11,166 nt of DNA from an uncultured Eubacteriales bacterium (GTDB lineage Bacteria; Bacillota; Clostridia; Monoglobales; Monoglobaceae), in assembly GCA_900550775.1 (NCBI GenBank), contig URTH01000045.1:1-11166 (forward strand), read 5' to 3'. This document shows positions 1-7,199 of the stretch, piece after piece. Positions within the stretch are counted from its first letter, which is position 1; each line of letters opens with the position of its first letter. The notes under the pieces were generated by a model that saw nothing but the letters and a program-made list of their open reading frames with translations, ran no database searches and was not told where the DNA came from. A program made the translations under genes and the position numbers.

Positions 1-231
1 GAAGATTTCCGCGCCAGTACCCAACGTCCGTTCACCGGGGAAGAGTATCTGAAAAGCCTGCAGGATGGTCGCGAGATCTATATCTATGGCGAGCGAGTGA
101 AAGACGTCACCACTCATCCGGCATTTCGTAATGCGGCAGCGTCTGTTGCCCAACTGTACGACGCGCTGCACAAACCGGAGATGCAGGACTCTCTGTGTTG
201 GAACACCGACACCGGCAGCGGCGGCTATACA
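1..231 (+). pseudogene. hpaB: N-terminal fragment of hpaB, 4-hydroxyphenylacetate 3-monooxygenase oxygenase subunit
   Basis: Frame 1 reads EDFRASTQRPFTGEEYLK and continues through the phrases DGREIYIYGERVKD, HPAFRNAAASVAQLYDALHK and SLCWNTDTGSGGYT. This is, as far as I can recall, identical to E. coli HpaB from residue 4 to about residue 80. HpaB is the FADH2-using oxygenase that hydroxylates 4-hydroxyphenylacetate to homoprotocatechuate in the cytoplasm; the full protein is about 520 residues, so this piece has no flavin site and cannot work. After GGYT, E. coli continues HKFFRV, whereas here the sequence changes to NFSGTAS and becomes an extracellular Gram-positive-type protein. A cytoplasmic enterobacterial enzyme tip on a secreted jelly-roll protein makes no functional sense, so a library, amplification or assembly chimera is the favoured reading. 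The window begins 9 bases inside the hpaB coding sequence. Confidence 0.9.
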
Positions 232-1995
232 AACTTTTCGGGGACGGCCTCTGTAATTGGCACCACATATGACTACATCATCTTAAACACAGAAAACGGA
301 TTTTCTTACTGGCGCAGCACCGATCGGATTCATTATACCTATCTTGGCACCACGGCCGGCAAGGAGGCAAGTGACGGCGCCTATGTGCGGTTTCACGCCG
401 CGGCCGGTGCAACGATGGATGTGGACTTTCTTAAAATTTATCGGCCGCTCGGAGACGCGGTGTATGATATGTTGGAATCCGACGCCGTGGTTCGGGAGTT
501 AATGCAGTTTGATGAGAGCTTTAACGGAAGAAAGTTTATGGGTACTGTCGTTGATGGCAGCGTTGCGGCAGATTTTGCCGCGACCGATGAGCGCGGACTT
601 GCGCTCACCACCGATCATGCCGAGGACGGTTATCCCGGCCGGTGGAGCAAGCGAACGACCGGTTTTTCACCGCTGGCAAACACCGGGGACGCCGTGGAGC
701 TTTCTGCGATGGTGCCGGAATCCGGGCAGCTGACGGCAGAGCTTGATGACGGAAACGGGCATGTAGCAAGGTTTTATGTTTTTGGCAGCGGAACTTATGA
801 AATGGACGGCGCGACGGAGACGGTTGTGGCAAACGATGCCGCGATCGCAGGGGCATGGAACACTTATTTGATTCGTAACGAGGGCACATGCTACGGACTG
901 TATATCAAACAGGAGGGCCAGGACAGCTTTTGCGGCCCGATTTTAAAAAGCCGCGGAAAGCGCGCGGCGGATTCTTCCGCCGGAGGGGTCTCTCTGATTG
1001 GCGGCAGCGGAATCCAACATGACGGCGCACAGGCCTATGTAAAGAATTATAAGATTTACAGTGTCGGCGGCGTCAGTGAGGAAGATACCAAGACAGAAAA
1101 TGCAATACCGCTTTATAAGCAGGAGTTTACGGATGCTGCCGCGCTTGCCGGCGACAAGGTTTTGGCGGCAAACCGTGCCGTAATCCAAGACGGCGATTTG
1201 CAGCTGACGACCGCAGAGGTCGATCGGGATATGGGACAGTATCGCGTCAGCAATCTTGCGATTCCGGCCGGGGGCTATGCAGAGCTGCGGTTTCGGACGG
1301 ACGCACCGCTCAAGCTAAAGCTTTTTGCGCCGGACACGGAGTTTCAGATCGGGTTTGCCAATCTGCCAAACAGTGCAAATTGTACCGATCAAAATGCCAA
1401 CGGCGGCTGGCAATATTTTGACGGTTATACCTTTGAACCCAACCAATACCAAAACTGCCGCATCGTGCGGAGCGCGGACGGCGCGGCCTACGATGTCTAT
1501 ATGAAAAAGGACGGCGGCCAAAAGTGGCTGAAAACAATCACCGGTGCAGTGCCGCGCGGAAACGGCGGCAAAGAGCCGACCTCGCTGTTGCTGCTGCGAT
1601 ACGGTGCAGGAGCTGCGGCAAGTAAAATCGATACGCTCCGGATTTATGGGCCGGACAAAAGTCTGACGCTGACAGACGGACGGGACGTGTCGGTAACGCC
1701 GCAGCAGGGCGTACCGCTAAGCTATCCGGGTGAACTGCGGGCGGTTGTCGGCCGCAATGCAGAGGGCGTTTTGGCCTTTGCCGGATATGCCAAAAGCGGC
1801 GCTTTGGTCAAGGTACAGACCGAGACCATCACAGATCCGGCATTTTGGATGGGCAGTGAGAATCAAACCTATCTGTTTGACGGCTCGGCCGACGGTATTG
1901 AAAAGATCAAAGTGTTCTTGTGGAACGGGTTTGGCGCCATGGTGCCGTGTGAAGATCATGCGGTGCAAAGCCTGACCGTCCGTACGGCAAAGTAA
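1..1995 (+). CDS. Secreted multi-domain jelly-roll surface protein, 5' end replaced in frame by hpaB sequence
   Basis: One reading frame is open from the first base to the stop at 1993-1995 (664 codons in the window, no start seen before 97). Codons 1-77 are HpaB sequence; the rest is a bacterial extracellular protein colinear with the C-terminal two thirds of the 4275-7199 gene. Modules end with the signatures DVDFLKIYRP (about residues 140-149), YVKNYKIYSVGG (346-357) and KIDTLRIYGP (543-551), typical of the last strand of LamG/concanavalin-like jelly rolls. The shared phrases IPAGGYAE, RIVRSADG.YD and KVFLWNGFG confirm the paralogy. The C-terminal domain (about 555-664) is Ig-like in style. 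The native signal peptide and first one to two modules are missing and are presumed to lie in the true locus. No catalytic motif was recognised; glycan or surface binding is inferred from the fold guess only. The internal ATG at 97 lies within the HpaB part and is not a credible start. Confidence 0.8.
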   Translation, partial: EDFRASTQRPFTGEEYLKSLQDGREIYIYGERVKDVTTHPAFRNAAASVAQLYDALHKPEMQDSLCWNTDTGSGGYTNFSGTASVIGTTYDYIILNTENGFSYWRSTDRIHYTYLGTTAGKEASDGAYVRFHAAAGATMDVDFLKIYRPLGDAVYDMLESDAVVRELMQFDESFNGRKFMGTVVDGSVAADFAATDERGLALTTDHAEDGYPGRWSKRTTGFSPLANTGDAVELSAMVPESGQLTAELDDGNGHVARFYVFGSGTYEMDGATETVVANDAAIAGAWNTYLIRNEGTCYGLYIKQEGQDSFCGPILKSRGKRAADSSAGGVSLIGGSGIQHDGAQAYVKNYKIYSVGGVSEEDTKTENAIPLYKQEFTDAAALAGDKVLAANRAVIQDGDLQLTTAEVDRDMGQYRVSNLAIPAGGYAELRFRTDAPLKLKLFAPDTEFQIGFANLPNSANCTDQNANGGWQYFDGYTFEPNQYQNCRIVRSADGAAYDVYMKKDGGQKWLKTITGAVPRGNGGKEPTSLLLLRYGAGAAASKIDTLRIYGPDKSLTLTDGRDVSVTPQQGVPLSYPGELRAVVGRNAEGVLAFAGYAKSGALVKVQTETITDPAFWMGSENQTYLFDGSADGIEKIKVFLWNGFGAMVPCEDHAVQSLTVRTAK

Positions 1996-2105
1996 AAGAG
2001 CAGAATACAAACACCATGACGGGCAGAATGAAAAAATGGAGCGCCGCCTCCTTAAAACAGATCAGCACCCGTGTTTGGGTGGTGTCAGTGGCGATAGTAA
2101 AAATT
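1854..2105 (+). repeat. Direct repeat copy 1 (surface-gene tail plus leader)
   Basis: Begins at CAGTGAGAATC and ends at GATAGTAAAAATT. It pairs with 4002-4257. It covers the last 46 codons and the stop of the first surface gene plus about 110 non-coding bases. By eye there are about 10 substitutions in the coding part and about 13 differences including small indels in the non-coding part, giving roughly 90 % identity. Homology stops sharply at both ends. The non-coding part keeps a small hairpin in both copies (CACCC 2066-2070, loop GTGTTT, GGGTG 2077-2081; CGCCC/GGGTG in copy 2, with an A-U to G-U change that preserves pairing). Confidence 0.9.
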
Positions 2106-2121
2106 CTCAGGAGGAAAAATT
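1996..2121 (+). promoter_or_regulatory. Leader of the deacetylase gene with strong RBS and complementary anti-RBS element
   Basis: The intergenic stretch between the first surface gene and the deacetylase is mostly repeat copy 1. The ribosome binding site AGGAGG (2109-2114) lies 7 nt before ATG 2122 and fixes that start. CCTCCT at 2047-2052 is exactly complementary to it, with the CACCC/GGGTG hairpin (2066-2081) in the loop between. The same pyrimidine block could instead pair locally with GGAG 2038-2041. No convincing -35/-10 promoter pair and no T-tract terminator were seen, so read-through from the surface gene is possible. Confidence 0.5.
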
Positions 2122-2997
2122 ATGAAAATTTTAGTAGTTGCAGGACATCCTGCGGATATGTTTGATCATTGCGGCGGCACGCTGCTGAAGCATTTGAAAA
2201 ACGGCGACGAAGTTACTTGTGTTTCTATGACCCAGGGGCTTCGCGTTCACGATGAGGTTATTTCCGACGTTTTCCGGGAACGCATTGACCAGTTTACTAC
2301 GAAGGAAATTGAAAAAATCATCCAGGAGCGTCAAAAGGTAAAGCACCGGGAGGTTATGGAGGCCTGCAAATTATTTGGTATTACCGATATCCGTTTTTTA
2401 AGCTACGACGATGAGATCCTCACCGTAACACCGGACATGATTTCTAAATTAGCAAAAATGATTCGGGAAGTACGCCCGGACATCATTATCACCCACTGGC
2501 CCTATCAGAATGGCGGCATCAGCGATCATCACGCCGTTACCGGCCAAATTACCCATTTTGCTATTGAGGCGGCATCGGGTGTTAACTTTGAAGACAAATA
2601 CCCGGCCTCCAGAACGGCACAGCTTTTTTATATGCTCTGCCCCACTGATTTATGTGCTTATGATGCCATTGCCCAAGGAAGAACGGCTCGTATCACCCAT
2701 CTTGTTGATGTTACCGATGTGATTGATTTAAAGGTGAAGGCCATCGCCACCATGCGAAGCCAGAAATATGATACACCGGGATACGCCAAAAAAACCGCCG
2801 AACAATGGAATGGCAACTTTGGTATCCGTGTACGGCTTCCTTATGCAGAAGGCTTTATGGCCGCCAAAGCAGAAGTTTATGACCTTCTTCCTGTATCCGA
2901 CCATTTGAAATGGCTGGCAAGAGCCGATGAGCACGAACTGCTCCGGCAGACCAGTAAACTTCAGGCTATGGATGTAGATGTTCAGGAAAGAGAGTAA
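2122..2997 (+). CDS. PIG-L family (LmbE-like) deacetylase homologue with altered active-site motifs
   Basis: A 291-residue protein of normal family size, with no signal peptide or membrane segment, hence cytoplasmic. The PIG-L/LmbE family hydrolyses N-acetyl groups from GlcNAc-type conjugates with a zinc ion (MshB, BshB, PIG-L). Visible landmarks are the N-terminal Rossmann-type strand MKILVVAGHP, the motif HPAD at residues 9-12 followed by CGGT (17-20), the strand RPDIIITHWP (118-127), and GISDHHAVTG (132-141). By comparison with AHPDD and HPDH in known members, zinc ligands His9, Asp12 and His136 are kept. The first Asp of AHPDD, the general base in MshB/BshB, is Ala11, and the first His of HPDH is Ile133. 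The protein may therefore be a non-canonical enzyme or a binding protein. The start is fixed by AGGAGG 7 nt upstream. It is followed after 92 nt by the aldolase gene, suggesting a shared pathway. Base composition is lower in GC than gene 1 by spot counts. Confidence 0.85.
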   Translation: MKILVVAGHPADMFDHCGGTLLKHLKNGDEVTCVSMTQGLRVHDEVISDVFRERIDQFTTKEIEKIIQERQKVKHREVMEACKLFGITDIRFLSYDDEILTVTPDMISKLAKMIREVRPDIIITHWPYQNGGISDHHAVTGQITHFAIEAASGVNFEDKYPASRTAQLFYMLCPTDLCAYDAIAQGRTARITHLVDVTDVIDLKVKAIATMRSQKYDTPGYAKKTAEQWNGNFGIRVRLPYAEGFMAAKAEVYDLLPVSDHLKWLARADEHELLRQTSKLQAMDVDVQERE

Positions 2998-3022
2998 ATT
3001 TTAAATATTTTCTTGAAAATAC

Positions 3023-3037
3023 TTGCCGTTTCGGCAA
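3023..3037 (+). other. Perfect short hairpin between deacetylase and aldolase genes
   Basis: TTGCCG, loop TTT, CGGCAA forms a 6-bp perfect stem 26 nt after the deacetylase stop. No T-run follows, so it is not a standard intrinsic terminator. It may be an RNA-processing or stabilising hairpin or chance. The surrounding 2998-3089 is AT-rich, and no convincing promoter was found in it. Confidence 0.35.
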
Positions 3038-3089
3038 AGGCATGCTATCACGAAAAAATTTACTAATTTTAGATCGGAGCGAATCACCA

Positions 3090-3869
3090 ATGGAAATGCG
3101 TAAAAGCAGAGTGTTAGAACTTCTCCGGGCCGGCAAAACGGTCTTCTCCGTTAAGTTAAACAGTGCCGACCCCCGTATTGTTGAAATGGCGGCTCTTTTC
3201 GGCATCCCCTGTATCTGGGTGGATATGGAACATACTGCCAACGACTATGCTATAACCGAAGCACAGATTATGGCCGGTAAAATTAATAACACCGATATTC
3301 TCTGTCGGGTACCCCGCGGTTCCTATAGCGATTACATTCGTCCTCTGGAACTGGATGCCGCCGGCATTATGGCACCTCACGTTATGTCCGCTGAGGATGC
3401 AAGACAGGTTGTCAACATGACCCGCTTCTATCCCATCGGCCGCAGACCGGTAGACGGCGGTAATGCGGATGCAGTATACGGCAGACTTTCGCAGGCAGAG
3501 TATAACCGTCAGGCTAATGACCAGCGGTTTATTGTTCTGCAGATTGAAGATCCGGAAGCTATGGACCAAATCGAAGAAATTGCAAAGGTTCCCGGTTACG
3601 ACATTCTCTTCTTTGGCCCCGGCGACTATTCTCACGCTATCGGTCACTCCGGAGAGTTTGACCATCCCGATGTACTGGCTGGCTACCAAAAAGTTGCAGA
3701 CGCAGCAAAAAAGTATGGAAAATTTGCAGGCACCGTTACCGTTGGCCCCAGAGAAAATGCCAAGAAGTTGCAAGCCATGGGCTATCGGCACCTAAACTTA
3801 GGTTCCGATGTTGGAGCGCTAAATCAGTACTTTGATGACATTGCAAACTTCATCAGCGAAAACGAATAA
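3090..3869 (+). CDS. HpcH/HpaI aldolase/citrate lyase family protein
   Basis: A 259-residue cytoplasmic protein of the usual length for class II pyruvate aldolases of the HpaI type, which use a divalent metal to cleave 4-hydroxy-2-oxo acids to pyruvate plus an aldehyde (HpaI, 2-keto-3-deoxy-rhamnonate and -glucarate aldolases). Seen from Met 3090: R4-K-S-R...LRAGKTVFSV, the signature CIWVDMEH with the presumed base His48, CRVPRG with Arg73, YPIGRRPVDGG (114-124), LQIEDPEA with metal ligand candidate Glu153, and FFGPGDYS with Asp179. All key positions are thus present and the enzyme should be active; the substrate cannot be told from sequence. ATG 3090 is preferred because GGAG (3076-3079) precedes it and family homology starts there; ATG 3042 would add 16 unrelated residues with no RBS at proper spacing. 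Probably co-transcribed with the upstream deacetylase. Confidence 0.9.
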   Translation: MEMRKSRVLELLRAGKTVFSVKLNSADPRIVEMAALFGIPCIWVDMEHTANDYAITEAQIMAGKINNTDILCRVPRGSYSDYIRPLELDAAGIMAPHVMSAEDARQVVNMTRFYPIGRRPVDGGNADAVYGRLSQAEYNRQANDQRFIVLQIEDPEAMDQIEEIAKVPGYDILFFGPGDYSHAIGHSGEFDHPDVLAGYQKVADAAKKYGKFAGTVTVGPRENAKKLQAMGYRHLNLGSDVGALNQYFDDIANFISENE

Positions 3870-3912
3870 TTTAAAAACAAAAAAATATCCGCAGTCCTGA
3901 AGCCGTACGATT

Positions 3913-4143
3913 GTGGTGAGAAAGGATCAGCTGAAACCGATCATGGATTTTGAGCAGCTGTATATGTACGCTGCGGAACAGATTCAAAAGCTGCGGCTTA
4001 TCAGTGAGAATCAAACCTACCTGTTTGACGGCTCGGCCGACGGCATTGAAAAGGTCAAGGTGTTCTTATGGAACGGTTATGGCGCCATGGCGCCGTGTGA
4101 AGATCATGCGGTGCAAAGACTGACCGTCCGTGCGGCAAAGTAA
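3913..4143 (+). pseudogene. Remnant of a surface-protein gene: 46-codon C-terminal tail fused to a short unrelated segment
   Basis: The 76-codon frame (GTG 3913, or ATG 3943) ends in SENQTYLFDGSADGIEKVK followed by VFLWNGYGAM and a tail nearly identical to the C-terminus of the first surface protein. Its first 29 codons (MVRKDQLKPIMDFEQL...QKLRLI) look like a helical piece of another protein that I do not recognise. The frame is closed upstream by a stop at 3898-3900. Neither start has a good ribosome binding site. There is no signal peptide, while the tail domain belongs outside the cell, so this is unlikely to be a working gene. It marks the scar where the body of a surface gene was lost or where the metabolic cassette entered. 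Confidence 0.65.
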
Positions 4144-4257
4144 AAGGAAAGAACGCAAACACCGTGACGGGCAGAATACGAAAAAAATGGAGCTGCCACC
4201 TCCTTAAAACAGATCAGCGCCCGTGTTTGGGTGATGTCAGTGGCGATAGTAAAAATT
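4002..4257 (+). repeat. Direct repeat copy 2 (surface-gene tail plus leader)
   Basis: Partner of 1854-2105. It starts at CAGTGAGAATC inside the 3913-4143 remnant and ends at GATAGTAAAAATT, 17 nt before ATG 4275. The coding differences give the changes I/V, F/Y, V/A, S/R and T/A plus several silent ones, so the copies have diverged rather than being an exact assembly duplicate. Here it forms the leader of the second surface gene, probably its ancestral position. Confidence 0.9.
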
Positions 4258-4274
4258 ATAATAAGGAGTGAAGT
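4258..4274 (+). promoter_or_regulatory. Ribosome binding site of the second surface gene, with upstream complement
   Basis: AAGGAG (4263-4268) precedes ATG 4275 by 6 nt; a second ATG follows at once (4278). The 7-nt block CTCCTTA at 4200-4206, inside repeat copy 2, is exactly complementary to TAAGGAG (4262-4268), so the leader could fold back and hide the site. The same element AAGGAGTGAAGT recurs before the third surface gene at 7411. Confidence 0.6.
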
Positions 4275-7199
4275 ATGATGAAAAAAACAAAATGGATTGC
4301 AGGACTGCTCTCTTTCATGATGATTCTCTCATCCCTGTGCGTGCTCCCCGTGACGGCATCGGCGGCAGAAGTCGGTGATACTGCGACCGAGGCACAGTTG
4401 ATGGACGGTGTAATGGCAGAACCTGCGGTTTCGCTCGACTTTGACGAGGGCTATACCGGTATTAGTGATCCTAACAAAGCGGATTTGCAGACGGATGCAG
4501 ATGGAACAACTTATCTGCACCAGATCGCACAGGGAGTGTTTGAGGTTAAGAACACTGACGGGACAAGTATCTCTCGTCCGGTAGGATCACTCACTAAAAT
4601 CAAGTTCCGTTTCGCGCACCATACCGAAAAGGCAAAAAACGACGATATGATCATCTTTGATGGGGCGATGGCTGACGGCTATCGGGCGCGGTTTGCACTG
4701 ATGCAATCCACAGAAGGGGTGCAACAATTTTTTGTTGCCGCAAAATCCGGCTGGTTTGCCATTGACCTTCCCGAAAATGGCCAACTTGCTCCAAACACCT
4801 GGCATGAGTTGGCGTTGCAGTATGACATGGCGCACAACCTTACCATTTGGGCAAGGGTGAACTGCACCGGCGACTATGTGAAGCTGATGTCTTATGAGCT
4901 TGGAACCGGAGGCCCCGGAAAGGTGCTGCAAATGTATTACAGCGGCAGTAAAACCGGTGACAATTCTATCCTGGATGTAGATTATGTCAAGGTGCACAAC
5001 AACCCGGAGCCTGTTACAACCGAAAAACTGTTAGAGGGCATGAATTTGGCCGTAGACAAAACATTTCAGGGAGCGGCAGATCTGTTGGGCGGAACGATTT
5101 CTGCGGTTGCAGGACAGTCGGTTCAAATTACGGAAAACGGTCTGACGCTTACGGCAACCAGCGCTGAGGCAAATTGGACATTCACCGATGGCAGCGTTAA
5201 TATGAGCGATTCTGCAGCAATTTATACAAAGTTTACCGAGACGACGGGCACAGGCGCGTTGAATTTCTTTGAGGTTTGGGGTGACGGTTATCGCCGCAGA
5301 TTTGGCTTTACAAACAGCAGCTTTATTTATGCAAACGGAGATGGCGAATGGCCTAAGCTGAATTGTACCGCCAGGGCAAAGGACACGCCGGTTGAATTGA
5401 TTGTACGCACCGCAGTGAATAATAGTCTGGAATTTTGGGTTAAAAATAACACCACCGGCGTATGGGAGTATCTGACGACGACGGACGGATTGCCTGCAAA
5501 TTCCACAGCAAGATCGGCTAGAATTGCCGCTGCAGCCGGTGCAAATCTGAACGTGGAATTCTTCCGTATCTACCGCGAGCCGGAGAAAAGAGAAACGCTG
5601 GAAGAAGTACTAAGCAGCATTGGACAGAACCATGCCTTGGCCGAATACGTGGACTTTGAAGAAGGTTATAACGGTAAGAGCTATCAGGGTGCCGACATTG
5701 ACGGCAGCTTTGGGTTTACGCCGGACTACGCGGGACTGGATGCCGACGGTAATATGCAGATTAAGAATAATGGGATTGCCGCCGATGCTGCAGGCAACAT
5801 CCCGCCGCAGTGGAACGCTTCGGGATCTCAGCCGCTTGCCAATGTGGGGAACGCGGTAGAGTTTCGTGCAAAATGGAAACTGGGCAGCGTGATGACGGTA
5901 AAACTTGGTGCCGGGACAGGGTATCGCGGCTTTATGCAAATTTCTAACAACGGAAAGCTGGACTTTTGGCAGAATGGTTCAGCAATCAGTTATAACGTTG
6001 CAGATTTTTCCGATCAGTGGGTAACCTATCTGATTACCAGAGAGGGTGAGGATAGCTTAGGACTTCGCTGGAAGATGGACAGTGATGCGAAGTTTAGCAG
6101 CATCAAGGCGAAAACGGCATCGCTGCGTGCCGGCAATGATACAGAAGTTCACTTTGTCAATGAGGGATATGCCGGAAAATACAACGGTGTGACAAACGGC
6201 GATGATGTCTACATTGACTACTACAAGGTATACAAAAGCGGAATCGGCATGACAGACGCACAGGCAAAACCGGCGGCTGCACAGAGATTGCTCTTTGATG
6301 AAGAATTTGAGGCCGGCGGAGACGGTCTTACCAACAAATATGTGAAAGAGGACGTAAATTCTCAGGCTCGCAGATCCATCACAGCAGACGGAACCTTAAA
6401 GCTCGATTATAAGGCGGCGCTAGAAGAAGGACAGAAGGCGCCAAACTATGAGAACAATTTTGCCATTTACAATGTGAAAAATGCGAGCATTCCGGCGGGC
6501 GGTTATGCCGAGGTTCGCTATAAGACAAGCGATGATCTGGGGTTCAGCTTCTTTAATGAGGATAACCAGTTAAGCTGGAGAGCAAGAAACGGTCGGAATA
6601 AGTCGAAGTATCATAACGGGACGGAGTGGGTTGATGCAAACGTTTTTGCCAATGAGGCAAACCAATGGCAGACGCTACGAATTGTTCGCAGTGCGGATGG
6701 GCAGACCTATGACATCTATATCCAAAAGGCAGACGATGACGCCTGGACGCTTGTGGGTCAAAACATTCCAAAACGCGGCTACACCGGCGGCGATCCGCAT
6801 TTTAACGTAGAAAAATATGGCGGCAGCGCGGACGTTTCCGGCGAGGTGGATTATGTGAAGATTTATGGGCCGGCCGATTCGCCGCTGGTATTGACCGACG
6901 GCGCCGCAGTGTCCTGGACGCCGACTGCAAATCAGACCCTGTTTGCAAACGAAATCCGCGCCATCGTTGCACCGGCCGCTGCGGAGCAAAAGCTGATCTT
7001 TGCCGCATACGATGCAGAGGACGGACTGGTAGACGTGAGCTTAAAGCCCATTGCCGCATCGGCAAATGACACCACGGAAATCTATACCGTGCCGACCGGT
7101 AAAAATGCCGCGAAGGTCAAGGTATTCCTGTGGGACGGTTTTGAAAATATCAAGCCGGTTGTCGGCGTTGACGGCGCTTTTCAAGTAAAAGAACAGTAA
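4275..7199 (+). CDS. Secreted multi-domain protein with four LamG/concanavalin-like modules
   Basis: A complete 974-residue protein. Residues 1-31 are a Sec signal peptide: basic MMKKTK, hydrophobic core GLLSFMMILSSLCVLPV, cleavage likely after ASA or ASAA. Four modules of about 180-220 residues follow, each closing with a jelly-roll end strand: VDYVKVH (about 234-240), VEFFRIYRE (426-434), IDYYKVYKS (645-653) and VDYVKIYGP (856-864). The last domain (about 866-974) ends in VKVFLWDGF..IKPV, a C-terminal motif I associate with extracellular clostridial proteins. No GH16-type EXDXXE catalytic motif, SLH repeats, LPXTG or dockerin are visible, so it is probably released or held to the surface by another protein. 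Glycan or matrix binding is inferred. It is colinear with genes 1 and 3 of the array. Start ATG 4275 is supported by AAGGAG; ATG 4278 is nearly as good. Confidence 0.85.
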   Translation: MMKKTKWIAGLLSFMMILSSLCVLPVTASAAEVGDTATEAQLMDGVMAEPAVSLDFDEGYTGISDPNKADLQTDADGTTYLHQIAQGVFEVKNTDGTSISRPVGSLTKIKFRFAHHTEKAKNDDMIIFDGAMADGYRARFALMQSTEGVQQFFVAAKSGWFAIDLPENGQLAPNTWHELALQYDMAHNLTIWARVNCTGDYVKLMSYELGTGGPGKVLQMYYSGSKTGDNSILDVDYVKVHNNPEPVTTEKLLEGMNLAVDKTFQGAADLLGGTISAVAGQSVQITENGLTLTATSAEANWTFTDGSVNMSDSAAIYTKFTETTGTGALNFFEVWGDGYRRRFGFTNSSFIYANGDGEWPKLNCTARAKDTPVELIVRTAVNNSLEFWVKNNTTGVWEYLTTTDGLPANSTARSARIAAAAGANLNVEFFRIYREPEKRETLEEVLSSIGQNHALAEYVDFEEGYNGKSYQGADIDGSFGFTPDYAGLDADGNMQIKNNGIAADAAGNIPPQWNASGSQPLANVGNAVEFRAKWKLGSVMTVKLGAGTGYRGFMQISNNGKLDFWQNGSAISYNVADFSDQWVTYLITREGEDSLGLRWKMDSDAKFSSIKAKTASLRAGNDTEVHFVNEGYAGKYNGVTNGDDVYIDYYKVYKSGIGMTDAQAKPAAAQRLLFDEEFEAGGDGLTNKYVKEDVNSQARRSITADGTLKLDYKAALEEGQKAPNYENNFAIYNVKNASIPAGGYAEVRYKTSDDLGFSFFNEDNQLSWRARNGRNKSKYHNGTEWVDANVFANEANQWQTLRIVRSADGQTYDIYIQKADDDAWTLVGQNIPKRGYTGGDPHFNVEKYGGSADVSGEVDYVKIYGPADSPLVLTDGAAVSWTPTANQTLFANEIRAIVAPAAAEQKLIFAAYDAEDGLVDVSLKPIAASANDTTEIYTVPTGKNAAKVKVFLWDGFENIKPVVGVDGAFQVKEQ

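Noticed and set aside
3042..3089. Earlier ATG for the aldolase at 3042
   Set aside because: It would add 16 residues outside family homology. The only purine-rich stretch, AAAGG, is 1 nt from the ATG, while ATG 3090 has GGAG 10 nt upstream.
3156..3791. 211-codon open frame on the minus strand
   Set aside because: It is antisense to the aldolase gene, whose catalytic motifs are clear. The translated product looks like no protein family.
1..3869. hpaB fragment and HpaI-type aldolase taken as parts of one 4-hydroxyphenylacetate degradation cluster
   Set aside because: The hpaB piece is only the N-terminal tip and joins a surface gene. The aldolase is a generic family member more than 2.8 kb away with a PIG-L neighbour, and no other hpa genes are present. 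The name match is coincidence.
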